A stretch of 64,000 nt of DNA from Ridgeia piscesae (lineage: Eukaryota > Annelida > Polychaeta > Sabellida > Siboglinidae), in NCBI GenBank assembly GCA_025642075.2, contig JAODUO010001627.1:16001-80000 (forward strand), in the 5' to 3' direction. Position numbers and translations under genes: made by a program. How positions within the stretch are numbered: position 1 is the first letter of the stretch; each line of letters opens with the position of its first letter. The notes under the pieces were generated by a model, which was given only the letters and a program-made list of their open reading frames with translations, was not told where the DNA came from and ran no database searches. Positions 46,480 through 59,399 of the stretch are shown piece after piece.

Positions 46480-47860
46480 ATGCAACCAAATGATATAAAC
46501 GAGATTGAAAATATAACAAATCTAAAAACAAAATGCATTATAGGTTTCGACAGTTTATATACAACAGTTTTCCAACAGAAGAAATAGTCATCCTACTTGG
46601 GCATGTAATAAATCAATCATTTTGTTACTGGTGTTGTCCCAGAAAATATATAGGTTGCAATATAGTATTTTACCCGCACTTTCTAAAATAATGGAAACAA
46701 TGTGTATAATAGATTAGTAACTTATTTGGAGAAATATAACATTCTTTATAAACATCAATATAGATGTCGCTCTAAACATTCCACTATACACTCAAAATTG
46801 CATTTACTGAAAGACATCGCAGATGCAGATGACATATTTTTAAAAGATTGGCTGATTTCCTTGATTTATCCAAAGCATTTGACACTATTGGTAATGATAT
46901 TCTGTTATATGAATTATGACATTATGGAATTAGAGGCAACAGTAATAAATGGTTCTCCTGTTACCTCTCTAATCGTAAACAGTACATTGGAGTTATTAAC
47001 CAGATTGGCAAGTACAACACAGATGAAATTTCTAGGAATTTAAAAAGGGCCTTAATAATAATTATTAAGAAAGATATAGGAGTTCTACGTACTTCTTATC
47101 TATGTATACACAAATTGAAAATCTTAGATGTATTTAAACTACATTAAAAAAAATTGTAATTCAAATGAATGTTGATACAGACAAAAGAATAACCAGACAA
47201 TTCAAGCTTCTTGTTCAAGAGAAAGCCAGAACTACATTTTCTTTGTAGTTAACTAGACACAATTTTACAAGAATATGAATCAAAATAGATGAAGAAGTAA
47301 GAAATGTTAATCACAGGTCGAAATTTAAACAAACGTTACGTGTTTTCTACTTAAATACTTACCATCGCCAGGTGATATGTTTAATTCATACAACATGTCA
47401 AGAATGCAGTTGAGTAGCTGCTTACCATAGTGTTTAATTTCATTGTAATATGTCGCGTAAGACAAGTCAAATCTTGTCTGGATTCAATCATGCTCATCAA
47501 TGCTTTGTTGCATTTCTTATATATTTTACTAATTTATTTCTAAGTGGTTCAAATTTCTCGAATCGTTGTCATAATATGACAACGATTCGAGCCAGCAACA
47601 GTAACACACTGTTTATTTTATTTATTCGTTTTTAATAGTACATACTTGGTAATATCTCACAATTGGTTTACTTTAATTTTGACAATTCCTTTGTTGTATT
47701 TTGTAAAGTAATGATGTTTATTTTAAATAAGGATGGCGTCACTGGAAGACCAGGCCAAGTTACATGCATGCAATGCAATGCAACACGCTGATAATTTAAT
47801 AATTATATGCTTTAGTTTTGTTCTTATACATGTTGCGTTGTGAAATAAAGTTTCTCTTCC
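46480..47860 (+). mobile_element. LINE fragment with internal deletion (Jockey/CR1 group)
   Basis: Plus-strand frames give INEIENITNLKTKCIIGFDS, INHFVTGVVPENI, YNRLVTYLEKYNILYKHQYR with SKHSTIH following, and LISLIYPKHLTLL (an F-L-D-L-S-K-A-F-type block, frameshifted). Further on come ATVINGSPVTSLIV, KRALIIIIKKDIG and HKLKILDVFKLH. These are the linker, RT start and C-terminal thumb of a LINE ORF2; the YADD-containing centre is deleted. A GTTGTGAAATAAAGTTTC stretch near 47835-47852 may be the 3' end. Confidence 0.75.
47557..47591. repeat. 35-bp near-perfect palindrome
   Basis: Seventeen-base arms (CTCGAATCGTTGTCATA and its exact complement) are separated by a single A. It sits in the 3' part of the decayed LINE. 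Such arms can form a tight hairpin; no function is claimed. Confidence 0.9.
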
Positions 47861-50239
<2,379 letters not shown>

Positions 50240-52965
50240 TATGTGCAGTGTTGCAGTTCTGTATGAGTTGTTAGTTCTGCATGCGATTCTATGGTATGCA
50301 GGTGTTGCAGTACCTCAGATATTGCACCACCTCAGGGATTTTGACGCCCCTGCCATGCAGAGTTATAAACCACTGCCTTGTGGTAGAGTTTCTTGACAGA
50401 ACCGAAGGCTAACCCTAACCAGAAAACCATGTCACTGTGGCAGCGTCAAGGGCGGTTGATGTATGGAACTCCCAACATCTTTCGACCAGCAACTGCAGGT
50501 ACAAATAGATTGCGCCTGTCTTCACATGTTCCCCGAGAGAGAGCCACTAGTAACTTGCAAAAGCCAGCTGCACTTCAACACTTTTTGCTGGCAGCTTCCA
50601 TAAAATGTACAACTGCACGAATCACCATACCGGATCGGCCGTTACGCGGGTTACCAATGACCGCGCTGCTCGACCTCATCTTCCGTCGAAGAGGAAGAGG
50701 AAGAGGAAGAGGAAGAGGAAGAGGAAGAGGAAGAGGAAGAGGAAGAGGAAGAGGAAGAGGAAGAGGAAGAGGAAGAGGAAGAGGAAGAGGAAGAGGAAGA
50801 GGAAGAGGAAGAGGAAGAGGAAGAGGAAGAGGAAGAGGAAGAGGAAGAGGAAGAGGAAGAGGAAGAGGAAGAGGAAGAGGAAGAGGAAGAGGAAGAGGAA
50901 GAGGAAGAGGAAGAGGAAGAGGAGAGGAAGAGGAGAGGAGAGAGGAAGAGGAAGAGGAAGAGGAGAAGAGAGAGGAAGGGGAAAGGAAGAGGAAGAGGAA
51001 GAGGAAGAGGAAGAGGAAGAGGAAGAGGAAGAGGAAGAGGAAGAGGAAGAGGAAGAGGAAGAGGAAGAGGAAGAGGAAGAGGAAGAGGAAGAGGAAGAGG
51101 AAGAGGAAGAGGAAGAGGAAGAGGAAGAGGAAGAGGAAGAGGAAGAGGAAGAGGAAGGGGAAGGGGAGGAGGAGGAGGAAGAGGAGAGGAAGAGGAAGAG
51201 GAAGAGGAAGAGGAAGAGGAAGAGGAAGAGGAAGAGGAAGAGGAAGAGGAGGAAGAGGAAGAGGAAGAGGAAGAGGAAGAGGAAGAGGAAGAGGAAGAGG
51301 AAGAGGAAGAGGAAGAGGAAGAGGAAGAGGAAGAGGAAGAGGAAGAGGAAGAGGAAGAGGAAGAGGAAGAGGAAGAGGAAGAGGAAGAGGAAGAGGAAGA
51401 GGAAGAGGAAGAGGAAGAGGAAGAGGAAGAGGAAGAGGAAGAGGAAGAGGAAGAACCAACTACTGACACTTGCAGAATGGAACGTCAGGATCTCCTCGAC
51501 CGAGAAGCAGCTGACCGACCAGAAAGACGTACGGCACTAGTAGCTGTGCAACTTGCCAAATACAACATCGACATCGCTGCTCTAGGTGAAACAAGGTTCT
51601 CAGAGTCTGGTAGTCTCGACGAATACACTTTCTTCTGGAGTGGTAAACCCGAAGGAAAAAGAAGGGAGGCCGGAGTGGGCTTTGCTTTCAAAAAGGACAT
51701 CGACACAAAGCTGACAGAAATGCCACGGCCAGTAAGCTACATAATCATGACAATGAGACTACCTCTGAGTAAGGAAAACTTTGCTACCATTATCAGTGTG
51801 TACGCTCTAACAATGACAAAACCAGAGGAAAACAAGGGGGCCTTCTACAACCAGCTGGCAAATGTGCTCAGTGGCATCCCTCGTACAGATAAGCTACTGC
51901 TGATACGAGACTTCAATGCGAGGATAGGAAGAGAAAATGACAAGTGGCCCATGGTCATGGGCAAACTACTGGCTCTATGCTCCGAGTTCGAACTGATAGA
52001 CATGAACACCAAGTTCAAACAGAAGCATGAAGGCAAGACCTCTTGGATGCCTCCTCGGTCCAGACACTGGCATATACTCGACTTCAGCGTCACGAGGCGT
52101 CGGGATAAGACGGACATCCAGAGTACCCGAACCATTCGGGGAGCTAACTGCTGGATCGATCTCCAGATGCTGAGGTCAAAAGTGGCTTTCAGAATACGAC
52201 AAAAGCACAACTGGCAAGGAATAAGTAACCCTACCAAGCTCAACACAGCAACACTAAATACCATCAGCCATATTGAGAGTTTTGAGTAGGCGATTGATCG
52301 CCCAATGGAAGGAAAAGGAAACCGCAACACCAGACGAGGAATGGGAACTCTGCAGCAGGTCGTATACAACACAGACAAGAGAGAACGCACCAGGACTGGT
52401 TCGACCCCAACGACCAGGAGTTACAAACTCTTTTGAGCAGAAGAAACCAAGCCCACCAGAGAGTGTTGCAAACCAGGAGCACTAGATCCACCACCACAGC
52501 ATACAAAGATGCCTGCAGACTGTTGCAAAAAACGCACCCGTGGTGGGAAAGGAAGGCAGTGGAGCTGCAAAGAGCTGCTAACAGTGCGGCATGACGGGCT
52601 TCTACAATGGAATGAAGGAAGTGTGGGGACCCAAGATGGAGGGACATGTTCACCTGAAATCAATAGATGAAATGGAGACCTTCCCTGGTAGCAAGACACT
52701 TGTGGCAACCTGGAGTGAACACTTCCATAAACTACTCAACGTTCTAGGCGACATAGATCACGGAGCTCTGGATAACATCCAGCAGCGCATTACTAAGACA
52801 AGCCTCGATAAGAATCCAACCATGGCTGAGATGGCTAGAGTAATCGCCGGCCTGAAAGATGGCAAAACATCTGGGGGAGGTGGAATTCCTGCTGAAGTAT
52901 GGAAGATGGAAGCAGGGAGGAGACAATCTGTTCAGCAGACTGCACCAACTAATCAATAGTCAAGT
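50240..52965 (+). mobile_element. RTE-like LINE: 5' region, expanded microsatellite, AP endonuclease and linker
   Basis: The 5' region includes SNLQKPAALQHFLLAAS at about 50555-50605, as in the 3-4 kb copy. After the GGAAGA array, the endonuclease reads LAKYNIDIAALGETRFSESG, YTFFWSGKPEGKRREAGVGF, FATIISVYALTMTKPEENKG, LLIRDFNARIG, SWMPPRSRHWHILDFSVTRR and IQSTRTIRGANCWIDLQMLR. The catalytic DH near 52152-52166 is changed to DL and GDFN to RDFN. A one-base deletion near 51488 puts the WNVR start out of frame with the rest. The linker follows in broken frames, with MTGFYNGMKEVWGPKMEGHV, ATWSEHFHKLLNVLGDIDHG, TKTSLDKNPTMAEMARVIAG and GIPAEVWKMEAG. RT is missing; homology stops near 52965, close to inverted-repeat element 4. 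Confidence 0.85.
50689..51455. repeat. (GGAAGA)n microsatellite, ~767 bp
   Basis: Polypurine hexanucleotide array with interruptions at about 50921-50990, 51157-51190 and 51249-51252. It lies inside the RTE-like element, where the relative at 4.2 kb has only about 55 bases between the same anchors. Frames of 270-357 codons over it (Arg-Gly, Glu, Lys-Arg, Ser, Leu-Pro or Phe-Leu) are repeat translations. Confidence 0.98.
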
Positions 52966-53015
52966 GATGGAAGCAGTCTTTGTCGCATCGCGAACGACAG
53001 TATGATGATACATAC

Positions 53016-53020
<5 letters not shown>

Positions 53021-53083
<63 letters not shown>
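53021..53083. repeat. (TA)n microsatellite
   Basis: TA tract at the left edge of inverted-repeat element 4. Confidence 0.95.
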
Positions 53084-53089
<6 letters not shown>

Positions 53090-53115
53090 GTAGTATAGTA
53101 TGTGATTATCATGTA

Positions 53116-54221
53116 TAGCCTGGCGCGGCGCGGAGGAATTCCTCCGGAGGAAGGTCGTTTTGATTGACTGTTAGGGATGAATAAAGATTTTGATTGGCTG
53201 TTGCGGCGTAAAGGTAGAAAGTAAAAATCAACGGTGAACGTTACGGTCAAAGCATCATCACGTTCTGCACGTAGACCATTTGGGGGTCCTTCTTTCCTCG
53301 TGTAGGTCATCTACACTTCATAGCGCATGCGCAATATATATATATATTACATACATACATACATATATATGTATAACTGTGGACTAATGCAACTGGAGCG
53401 GAGGAAGGTAACGGATTAGACGTTATTGTGTCTTTTTTAAACTTACCAAACAGGGCTTAACGCATCGCCCTATGCAGTTTGCTCGCTCTCCTGGTAGTTA
53501 GGAAGTCAATTACAAACATATATTCAATAAAGCGACAATTTCTGTGTTCTCGAAAACGATCATCCATTAAGTCATTGCGCCATGTTATAATTTGTATCTC
53601 TACCGAGAAAACTTTGTTTTTTCCCTCGTGTGCGACTAACATACTTGGTCCTCCATGTCCAGTGCGGGTGCAACACGATGCTTGTCTATCTACCGAAGCT
53701 TGCTGCCCTGGCAGTCGAGTGCTGGCTCAGTCAACATCAGTTACAATGCGGCAGTGGACGATGTTGTAGGAAGTGGTTGGTACACAACGCTACGGCAAGT
53801 AAACTCTTCAACTGTAGGTGTAGGATATATTAACCGTCGACCTTCTTCCCTCCGACTGTGCGACTTGCAAGGGCACCGCTACTGTAAGTAGACCTGTCGC
53901 TGGTTCAACTATAGGTTGCTAGGCAACCAGCAGTAAAGAAAAACCAATGTAATGCATTGTATATGTGACGTAGTGTCCAAACCCAGACAAGTCTGGACAC
54001 GTTTATTCATATGGTGGTATCACTTCACGTCCAGTATGTAGGTCACATAGGTCTTCCCCCAATGCAAAATTGTAGTTCACGCGTGGATACCATGTCCAGA
54101 ATGTAGGTCACCACATAGGTCACGTCAACGGTCAAGTATGGAACTTACATGTCGTGCGTGCGCATGCGTGTTCACGCTCGCATTCATGTGCGTGTGCGTG
54201 TCCGCGTGTGTCCGTGTAGAA
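53116..54221 (+). repeat. Left inverted arm of element 4
   Basis: Mirror of 57010-58256. It includes the NRF1-like AGCGCATGCGCA at about 53322-53333 and the X-box-like palindrome at 53914-53928. A 96-codon frame (53479-53769) crosses the arm. Its counterpart in the right arm is a 111-codon minus frame sharing RMRLTYLVLHVQCGCNTMLV-type sequence, but the two soon diverge in frame, so I treat them as non-coding or as decayed coding sequence. Confidence 0.7.
53914..53928. promoter_or_regulatory. RFX X-box-like palindrome
   Basis: GGTTGCTAGGCAACC. Animal RFX factors recognise inverted GTTGCY/RGCAAC half-sites with 0-3 spacer bases. The same 15-mer is at 54302-54316, and its reverse complement is at 57171-57185 in the right arm, so it is kept in all three copies of this unit. 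Confidence 0.5.
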
Positions 54222-55030
54222 CCATCGACCTTCCTCCCTCCGACTGCGCGAAGTGCAAGAGCACCGCTACTGTATGTTGACCTGTCGCCGATTCAACAAT
54301 AGGTTGCTAGGCAACCAGTAGTAAATAAAAATACAATGTAATACATTGTATCAGTGACGTAGTGTCCCTAGCCAGACAAGTCTGTACACTTTTATTCATA
54401 TGGTGATATCACTTCATGTCCAGTATGTAGGTCACATACACCAATACAAAATCATAGTTCACGCGTCGCGTATGTCGAGTATGTAGGTCACGTATGTCTT
54501 CCACCAATACAAAATTGTAGTTCTCGCGTCGCTACCATGACTAGTATGTACGTCACTCATGTCACGTTCTCCACGTATGGAACTTACATATGTCGTGCGT
54601 GAACATGTGTGTGCATGGGCGTGTTCGTGTGCGCTTGCGTGTCTGTGTCTCCGTGTGTCTGTATCCGAGCGTATCCGCATGTATTCGTGAGTGTCCGCGT
54701 GTGTCCGAATGTGTTCGCGGGTATCCGTGTTTCTGTCTTCCGGAAAATGATCACCCCATTACCTCTATGCGCCATATTATAGTTTGTATATGTGACGTAT
54801 TGTCGTAGCTTGACAATTCTGAGCACGTTTATTCATATGGTGGTATCACTTCATGTCCAGTATGTAGGTCACATAGGTCTTCCAACAAAACAAAATTGTA
54901 GTTCAGGCGTCACTACCATGTCAAGCATATAGGTCACATAGGTCTTCCACCAATACAAAATTGCAGTTCAAGCGTCGCTACCATGTCCAGTATGTAGGTC
55001 ACACAGGTCTCGTTCCCCTCAGGGCACGTT
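54222..55030 (+). repeat. Tandem extra copies of inner-arm units
   Basis: The segment from GACCTTCCTCCCTCCGACTG (54227) to about 54600 repeats 53829-54221, giving a unit of about 390 bp. A third, partial copy starts near 54785 (GTGACGTATTGTC, CACGTTTATTCATATGGTGG). Within them a ~66 bp subunit recurs: CCAGTATGTAGGTCACATAG, then CCAATACAAAATTGTAGTTC. Confidence 0.75.
54302..54316. promoter_or_regulatory. RFX X-box-like palindrome, second copy
   Basis: GGTTGCTAGGCAACC in the duplicated unit; identical to 53914-53928. Confidence 0.5.
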
Positions 55031-55435
55031 TATTCACATGGAGGTATCACTTCCATCGGTGTGTCCGTGTATTTCCGTACGTGTCCGTGTGTGACCGCGT
55101 GTGTTCGGGTGTGTCCGTGTGTGTTCGCGTGTGTCCGTGTATTTCCGTACATGTTCGCGTGAGTCCGCGTGTGTTCGGGTGTGTTCGTGTGTTTCCGTAC
55201 GTGTTCGCGTGTGTCCGGGTGTGTCCCTGTGTGTGTCCGTATGTGTTCTCGTGTGTCCGTGTTTGTCCATATGTGTTCGCGTGTGTCCGTTTGTGTATGC
55301 ATGTGCCCGTATGCGTCCGTATGTTTCCGTATGTGTCCGTATGTGTTCGCGTATGTCCGCATGTGCCCGTGTGTGTTCGTATGTGTCCGCGTGTGTCCGC
55401 GTATGTCCGCGTGCGTATGTCCGCGTGTGCCAGAG
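54600..55435. repeat. GTGTCCGTGTGTGTTCGCGT-type minisatellite
   Basis: Two blocks (about 54600-54720 and 55050-55435) of 6-20 bp units mixing GTGTCC, GTGTTCG and GTATGTCC. Short seeds of the same sequence occur in both arms (54175-54215 and 57270-57335), so the array grew from sequence native to the element. The Val/Cys-rich 95-174 codon frames here are repeat translations. Confidence 0.85.
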
Positions 55436-55559
55436 TTATTTTCTGTTTCGACGTGATAACCTCGTATTTACTGATAATTACCTAATATTTGTTCAGCTCA
55501 ACGAGATAACGTGTAGTAAATTTGGAGTATTCTAGTGTTGCACTGCAACAGGTTTGTCA

Positions 55560-57005
55560 CTGTCGTATTTTATTGAACCAAGTTGGGACTTTCGTAACTT
55601 TCAATCGGAAAACTGCTGTGCTTTCTTTAATAAAACGACAAAATCGGTGGATTATCTTACGTCATAGAACATTTTCATAACCAAATCTAGAAAACGTTGG
55701 GATGTAACGACACAACTTTGAAAGCTAGCTCGGTCTAGCGGACAATTCTAACACAACACTTGAAGCGAGCGCCATCTCGCTGACAAAACAACCACTAATT
55801 AGGGTTAGACACATTTCGACCACAGCTATAACTTCATTGTAGTGTTTTGAGGCGAAAACCTGGTCAAGTTTTCGTATTTAACTAATACAATACGGTCCTT
55901 TCATATTGTTTACCATACCAACGAGAATACAGCAGTCTTTTCACAAGTGTTACAAAGTTAGTGTGGTAACTTCGTATCTTTTAGTGTTTTCACTTCGGAA
56001 ACTTATAACGTTTTTATCAATCATATCGATTGTAGCAAAATATTTCGTTTCGATCTGTCATCCTTTTCACATTGTCGTATTTCACTAAGTTTTACTAAGT
56101 CATCAAGGTCATTTGACGCTTTCTACCACGTGCAAACCACAACTTCCGGGAAATGGTCGACCAGATCAGGACCATAACATAAGTTCTGCCTACATGGCGG
56201 CTTCGGTCAGTCATAGCATACCATTTAGTGTTTTGATGAGAAAACTTTGTTTTTCATATTTTACCAAGTCGGTGTGCCAACTTTGTACCATTTCACCGCG
56301 ATGACTTTGTCAATTTGACGTATTTTTCGAAGTCATCTTGGCACTTTCATAAATTCCTGTGGAAAAACTTTGGCACTTTCTATCATAAACCGATAACCTT
56401 GGTGGTTTTTCTTACGACACACATCATTTTTCTAACCAAATCTAAAACAATCTATAAAAATCTTGGGTTGTGACGTCACTTCTTTAAAAACTGGTACCAT
56501 CTAGCGGATAACTCTGACACTACGTTAGACGCTACCGCAGCTAGCGGACAAAACAGCCACTATTTAGGTTTTGACATAGAAAACGATGGCTTCCACTACT
56601 TCCATAACATAATTTCTTGTAAAATGGTGGCTTTGGTCACAGTCATGACATACCTTTTAGTGTTTCGATGCGATAACTTTGTTAAGTTTATTTCATATTT
56701 TACTAAGCGATGGCTTTGTCACTTTGACATATTTTTCTAAGTCATCTTGGTACATTTATATCCTTCGGTGGGAAATCTTTGGCACTTTCTATCATAAACT
56801 GAGAACCTTGGTGTTTTTCTTCAGACACATAATTTTCCTAATCAAATATAAAACAATGTGGAAATATCTTGGGTTGTGATGTCACTTCTTTAAAAAACTG
56901 GTGCCATCTAGCGAATAACTCTGACACTACGTTAGAAGCTCGCCCCATCTTGCTGGGGCTCCAATCACGTGTAGAACATAACTTCTGTAAAAATGTCGCT
57001 TCCGT
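55560..57005 (-). repeat. ~160 bp array in inverted orientation
   Basis: Reverse complement of the element 1 core. Phrases such as GTCGTATTTTACTAAGTC with GCGATAACTTTGT recur near 55565, 55860, 56075, 56300 and 56690. Blocks such as CTTGGGTTGTGACGTCACTTC, CACCATCTAGCGGATAACTC and CAAAACAGCCACTA recur near 56460-56560 and 56870-56960. These match 10140-10480 read backwards. Confidence 0.7.
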
Positions 57006-57009
57006 TCAC

Positions 57010-58256
57010 GTGCACGACGTATGTAAGGTCCATAAGTGAAGAACGTGTCCTATGTTACCTACATCATGGACATGAAGTGATACCATCATATGAATAAACG
57101 TGCCCAGACTTTTCAAGCCAGTGACACTACGTCAGAGATAAAATGCGTTACACTGTTTTCATTTACTGCTGGTTGCCTAGCAACCAATGGTTGAACCGGG
57201 GACATGTCTACTTACAGTAGCGGTGCCCTTGCACGTCGCACAGTCGGAGGGAGGAAGGTCGACAGTTACACACGGACACTCGCGGACATGAACGCGCACA
57301 CGAATGCGCACATCCACACGTATGCGCACGCACGACATATGTAATTTCCATACGTGGGGAATGTGACCTGCCATCCTACAACGTTGAGATGAGAATAGAC
57401 AGCCCCTTACTGCCAGGGCAGCAAACTTCGGTAGATAGACAAGCACCATGTTGCAACCGCACTGGACATGGATGACCAGGTATGTTAGTCGCATACGAGA
57501 GAAAGAAACCAAAGTTTTCTCGGTAGAGATACAAATTATAACAATGGCCTAATGGACGATCGTTTTCCAAAAGACATAAATTGTCGCTTTATTGAATATA
57601 TGTTTGTAATTGACATCCTAACTACCAGGAGAGCAGGCACACTACATAGGGCGCTGCGTTAAGCCCTGTTTCGTAAGGTTTAAAAAAGACAAATAACGTA
57701 TAACCTGTTACCTTTTCCCGCTTCAGTTACATTAGCCCACTGTTATAAAAGTTAGATAAGAAAATAATAATATCGCGCATGCGCTATGATGTGCTGATGA
57801 CCTACACGAAGCACATGAAGAAAGTAACCCAAGTGGTTGTGATGATGATAATTGACCGTAACGTTGACCTTTACTTTTTAACCTTCTACCCTTCCTCCGC
57901 AACAGCCAATCAAACACTTTCTTCGTCCCCAACAGCCAACGAAAACGCTCGCCAGGATCGCCTCTTGACTATTTTTAGTTCTAGTTTAAAAAATAAGACA
58001 CATATTAGTTCACGACATATCCGACAGATGGCTCGACTTGTTCGGTGACCTATTTTGTAGTTCACCACCCATCCGACACGGGGCGCCACGTGACCCCCTA
58101 ACCTCAATGATTCAATTTAAAAAATAAGACGCATAAATTTGGATCATATTAGCTCGTGACCTGTCCGCAAGGTGCACCACCAGTTCAGCAACTATACGCT
58201 AGGGGGCGCCACCTTGACATTCCTACAGATGAATTCATCCGCGCCGCGCCAGGCTA
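57010..58256 (-). repeat. Right inverted arm of element 4
   Basis: Mirror of 53116-54221. It also carries the subterminal unit shared with elements 1-3 (about 58005-58200: TTCACGACATATCCGACAGA, TTCACCACCCATCCG, AAAAATAAGACGCATAAATT) and a CTAGGGGGCGCCAC motif at 58190-58203. The subterminal unit links this copy to the same family although the inner arms differ from element 1. Confidence 0.7.
57171..57185. promoter_or_regulatory. RFX X-box-like palindrome, right arm
   Basis: GGTTGCCTAGCAACC, the reverse complement of the left-arm copies. Confidence 0.5.
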
Positions 58257-58273
58257 CACACGATAACCACACA

Positions 58274-58275
<2 letters not shown>

Positions 58276-58341
<66 letters not shown>
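58276..58341. repeat. (TA)n microsatellite
   Basis: TA tract just outside the right end of element 4. A TA tract also flanks the left end (53021-53083), which would be expected if the element inserted into TA-rich DNA. Confidence 0.95.
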
Positions 58342-58344
<3 letters not shown>

Positions 58345-58756
58345 CGTAAATGGGAGACCTGCCCTCATCTGTTGATGTCAACATTATGTATTATCATTAT
58401 TATTAGTGTTCCGTCCATCAGCGCGGATTTGCCAGCGTTGACGTATACTTTAACTTCGGCGCTGGAATTACATGGTAGATGTTTATCATTTTCAAAATAC
58501 ATGGAGAAAATAACTCAAGATATGCATCTATCGCAATATTACATACGCAAATAATCAAGCAATGTTGTGTGTTTTAACACGTCATCAGTTGTCGATAAGT
58601 CAAAAAGATCTCAATATTGGACGTCGTTGGCGTATTAATGCAAGATAACCATGGAAATTCAGTAATTAGTAATACTTATAAAAACAGTTTAAAACCATCT
58701 ACATGTGTAATCTACTGATATGATCCTCTTAAAAACATGTTTTTTATGAAACGCAC
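58342..58756. other. Spacer or intron sequence
   Basis: On the minus strand this lies downstream of the donor of the transmembrane exon. Nothing else recognised. Confidence 0.3.
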
Positions 58757-58910
58757 CTAGTAGCAACAAGGGCTAAGGCGACCGATCCACATATTCCACC
58801 AATGATAAATGTTATCGTTTTGAAGTCGGTGGTCGGTGTGTTAGTTATTTCCATTTGCGTAGAAATTGTCGATTTGTTAGCTGTTGTGTTAATTTGCGTC
58901 AATGTGGGTC
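58757..58910 (-). CDS. Exon encoding a Thr/Ser-rich stalk and a transmembrane helix
   Basis: The minus strand has a good acceptor, TTTTCTTTGCAG|GA, at 58911/58910 and a donor, CTACTAG|GTGCGT, at 58757/58756. The exon is 154 bases, entered in phase 1 and left in phase 2. The frame reads PTLTQINTTANKSTISTQME, ITNTPTTDFK and then TITFIIGGICGSVALALVAT before R. The first ~30 residues are rich in Thr, Ser and Asn with an N-x-T sequon, as in extracellular stalks. The last ~19 are hydrophobic and end in Arg, as expected for a single-pass membrane anchor whose cytoplasmic part begins in the next exon. The open frame continues upstream of the acceptor, but that part looks intronic. The gene is not identified and partner exons were not found. 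Confidence 0.55.
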
Positions 58911-59399
58911 CTGCAAAGAAAAGTCGCGGATTAAACAATACGCTCAGAAATTGCGATGGGGGATTGCATTACAAGTGACATAGAAAGAGTGGGAGAAGAA
59001 CGGGGAAACTAATAGATAGAAGGAATCGGAGACTGCTGTCAGAGAACGTAGTAAGAGAAAGATGAGAGGAAGAAAAAGACAATGCAACATGAAATCATGG
59101 TCAGCTCATCCCTGACGACAGTGAAGATAAGAAATTAATTACGACAAAATGCAATTTGATCCTAATCTAGTAACCGGGCAACTATTGTTTTGAATCCTTA
59201 ATAGCCATTAGCCATCATGTAAACTGAAAATAATGCAATTTGTTATGACTCTTGTCAACTCTGGGGCTGCAGCCAGCGACAGAAGTGGAGAATTCATAAC
59301 TTAATCCCATTTGAATTATGACTTTTTTACGAAAGGGTAGGATTGGGAATTGGCATCCTGAAACCCACTGTACTTTGTGACACTGTGAATCAGGCACTC
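58911..59399. other. Spacer or intron sequence
   Basis: Purine-rich (GAAAGAGTGGGAGAAGAA-like) sequence on the upstream side of the transmembrane exon. No further exon found. Confidence 0.3.

Larger units (their letters stand above)
53116..58256. mobile_element. Large inverted-repeat element 4 (~5.1 kb)
   Basis: The ends match: TAGCCTGGCGCGGCGCGGA at 53116 is mirrored at the right end, finishing in AGGCTA at 58256, each followed by a GAATTC within about ten bases. Going inward both arms contain GATTGGCTGTTGCGG, a GTAACGTTGACC/GTTACGGTCAA block and GCGCATGCGC. They continue with CTACCAGGAGAGC, ATATTCAATAAAGCGACAA, TCTCTACCGAGAAAAC, CTTGTCTATCTACCGAAG, GCACCGCTACTGTAAGTAGAC, a GGTTGCTAGGCAACC palindrome, and CATATGGTGGTATCACTTC. 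The core has extra copies of inner-arm units, a GTGTCC minisatellite and the ~160 bp array in inverted orientation. The outermost TA on both sides could be a TA target duplication. No transposase was found. Confidence 0.75.

Noticed and set aside
50393..51540. Frames of 270-357 codons encoding Arg-Gly, Lys-Arg, Glu, Ser or Leu-Pro repeats
   Set aside because: A hexanucleotide array keeps every frame open. The related copy at 4.2 kb lacks the array, so these are not a conserved RGG-type protein.
53914..53928. tRNA-like T-arm reading around GGTTCAACTATAGG and GGTTGCTAGGCAACC
   Set aside because: No acceptor stem, A box or cloverleaf could be built around it; the X-box-like palindrome explains it better. 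No other tRNA candidate was found by eye.
54961..55535. 174- and 144-codon Cys/Val-rich frames
   Set aside because: They translate the GTGTCC minisatellite in element 4. Frames are open on both strands and the unit length is not a multiple of three throughout.
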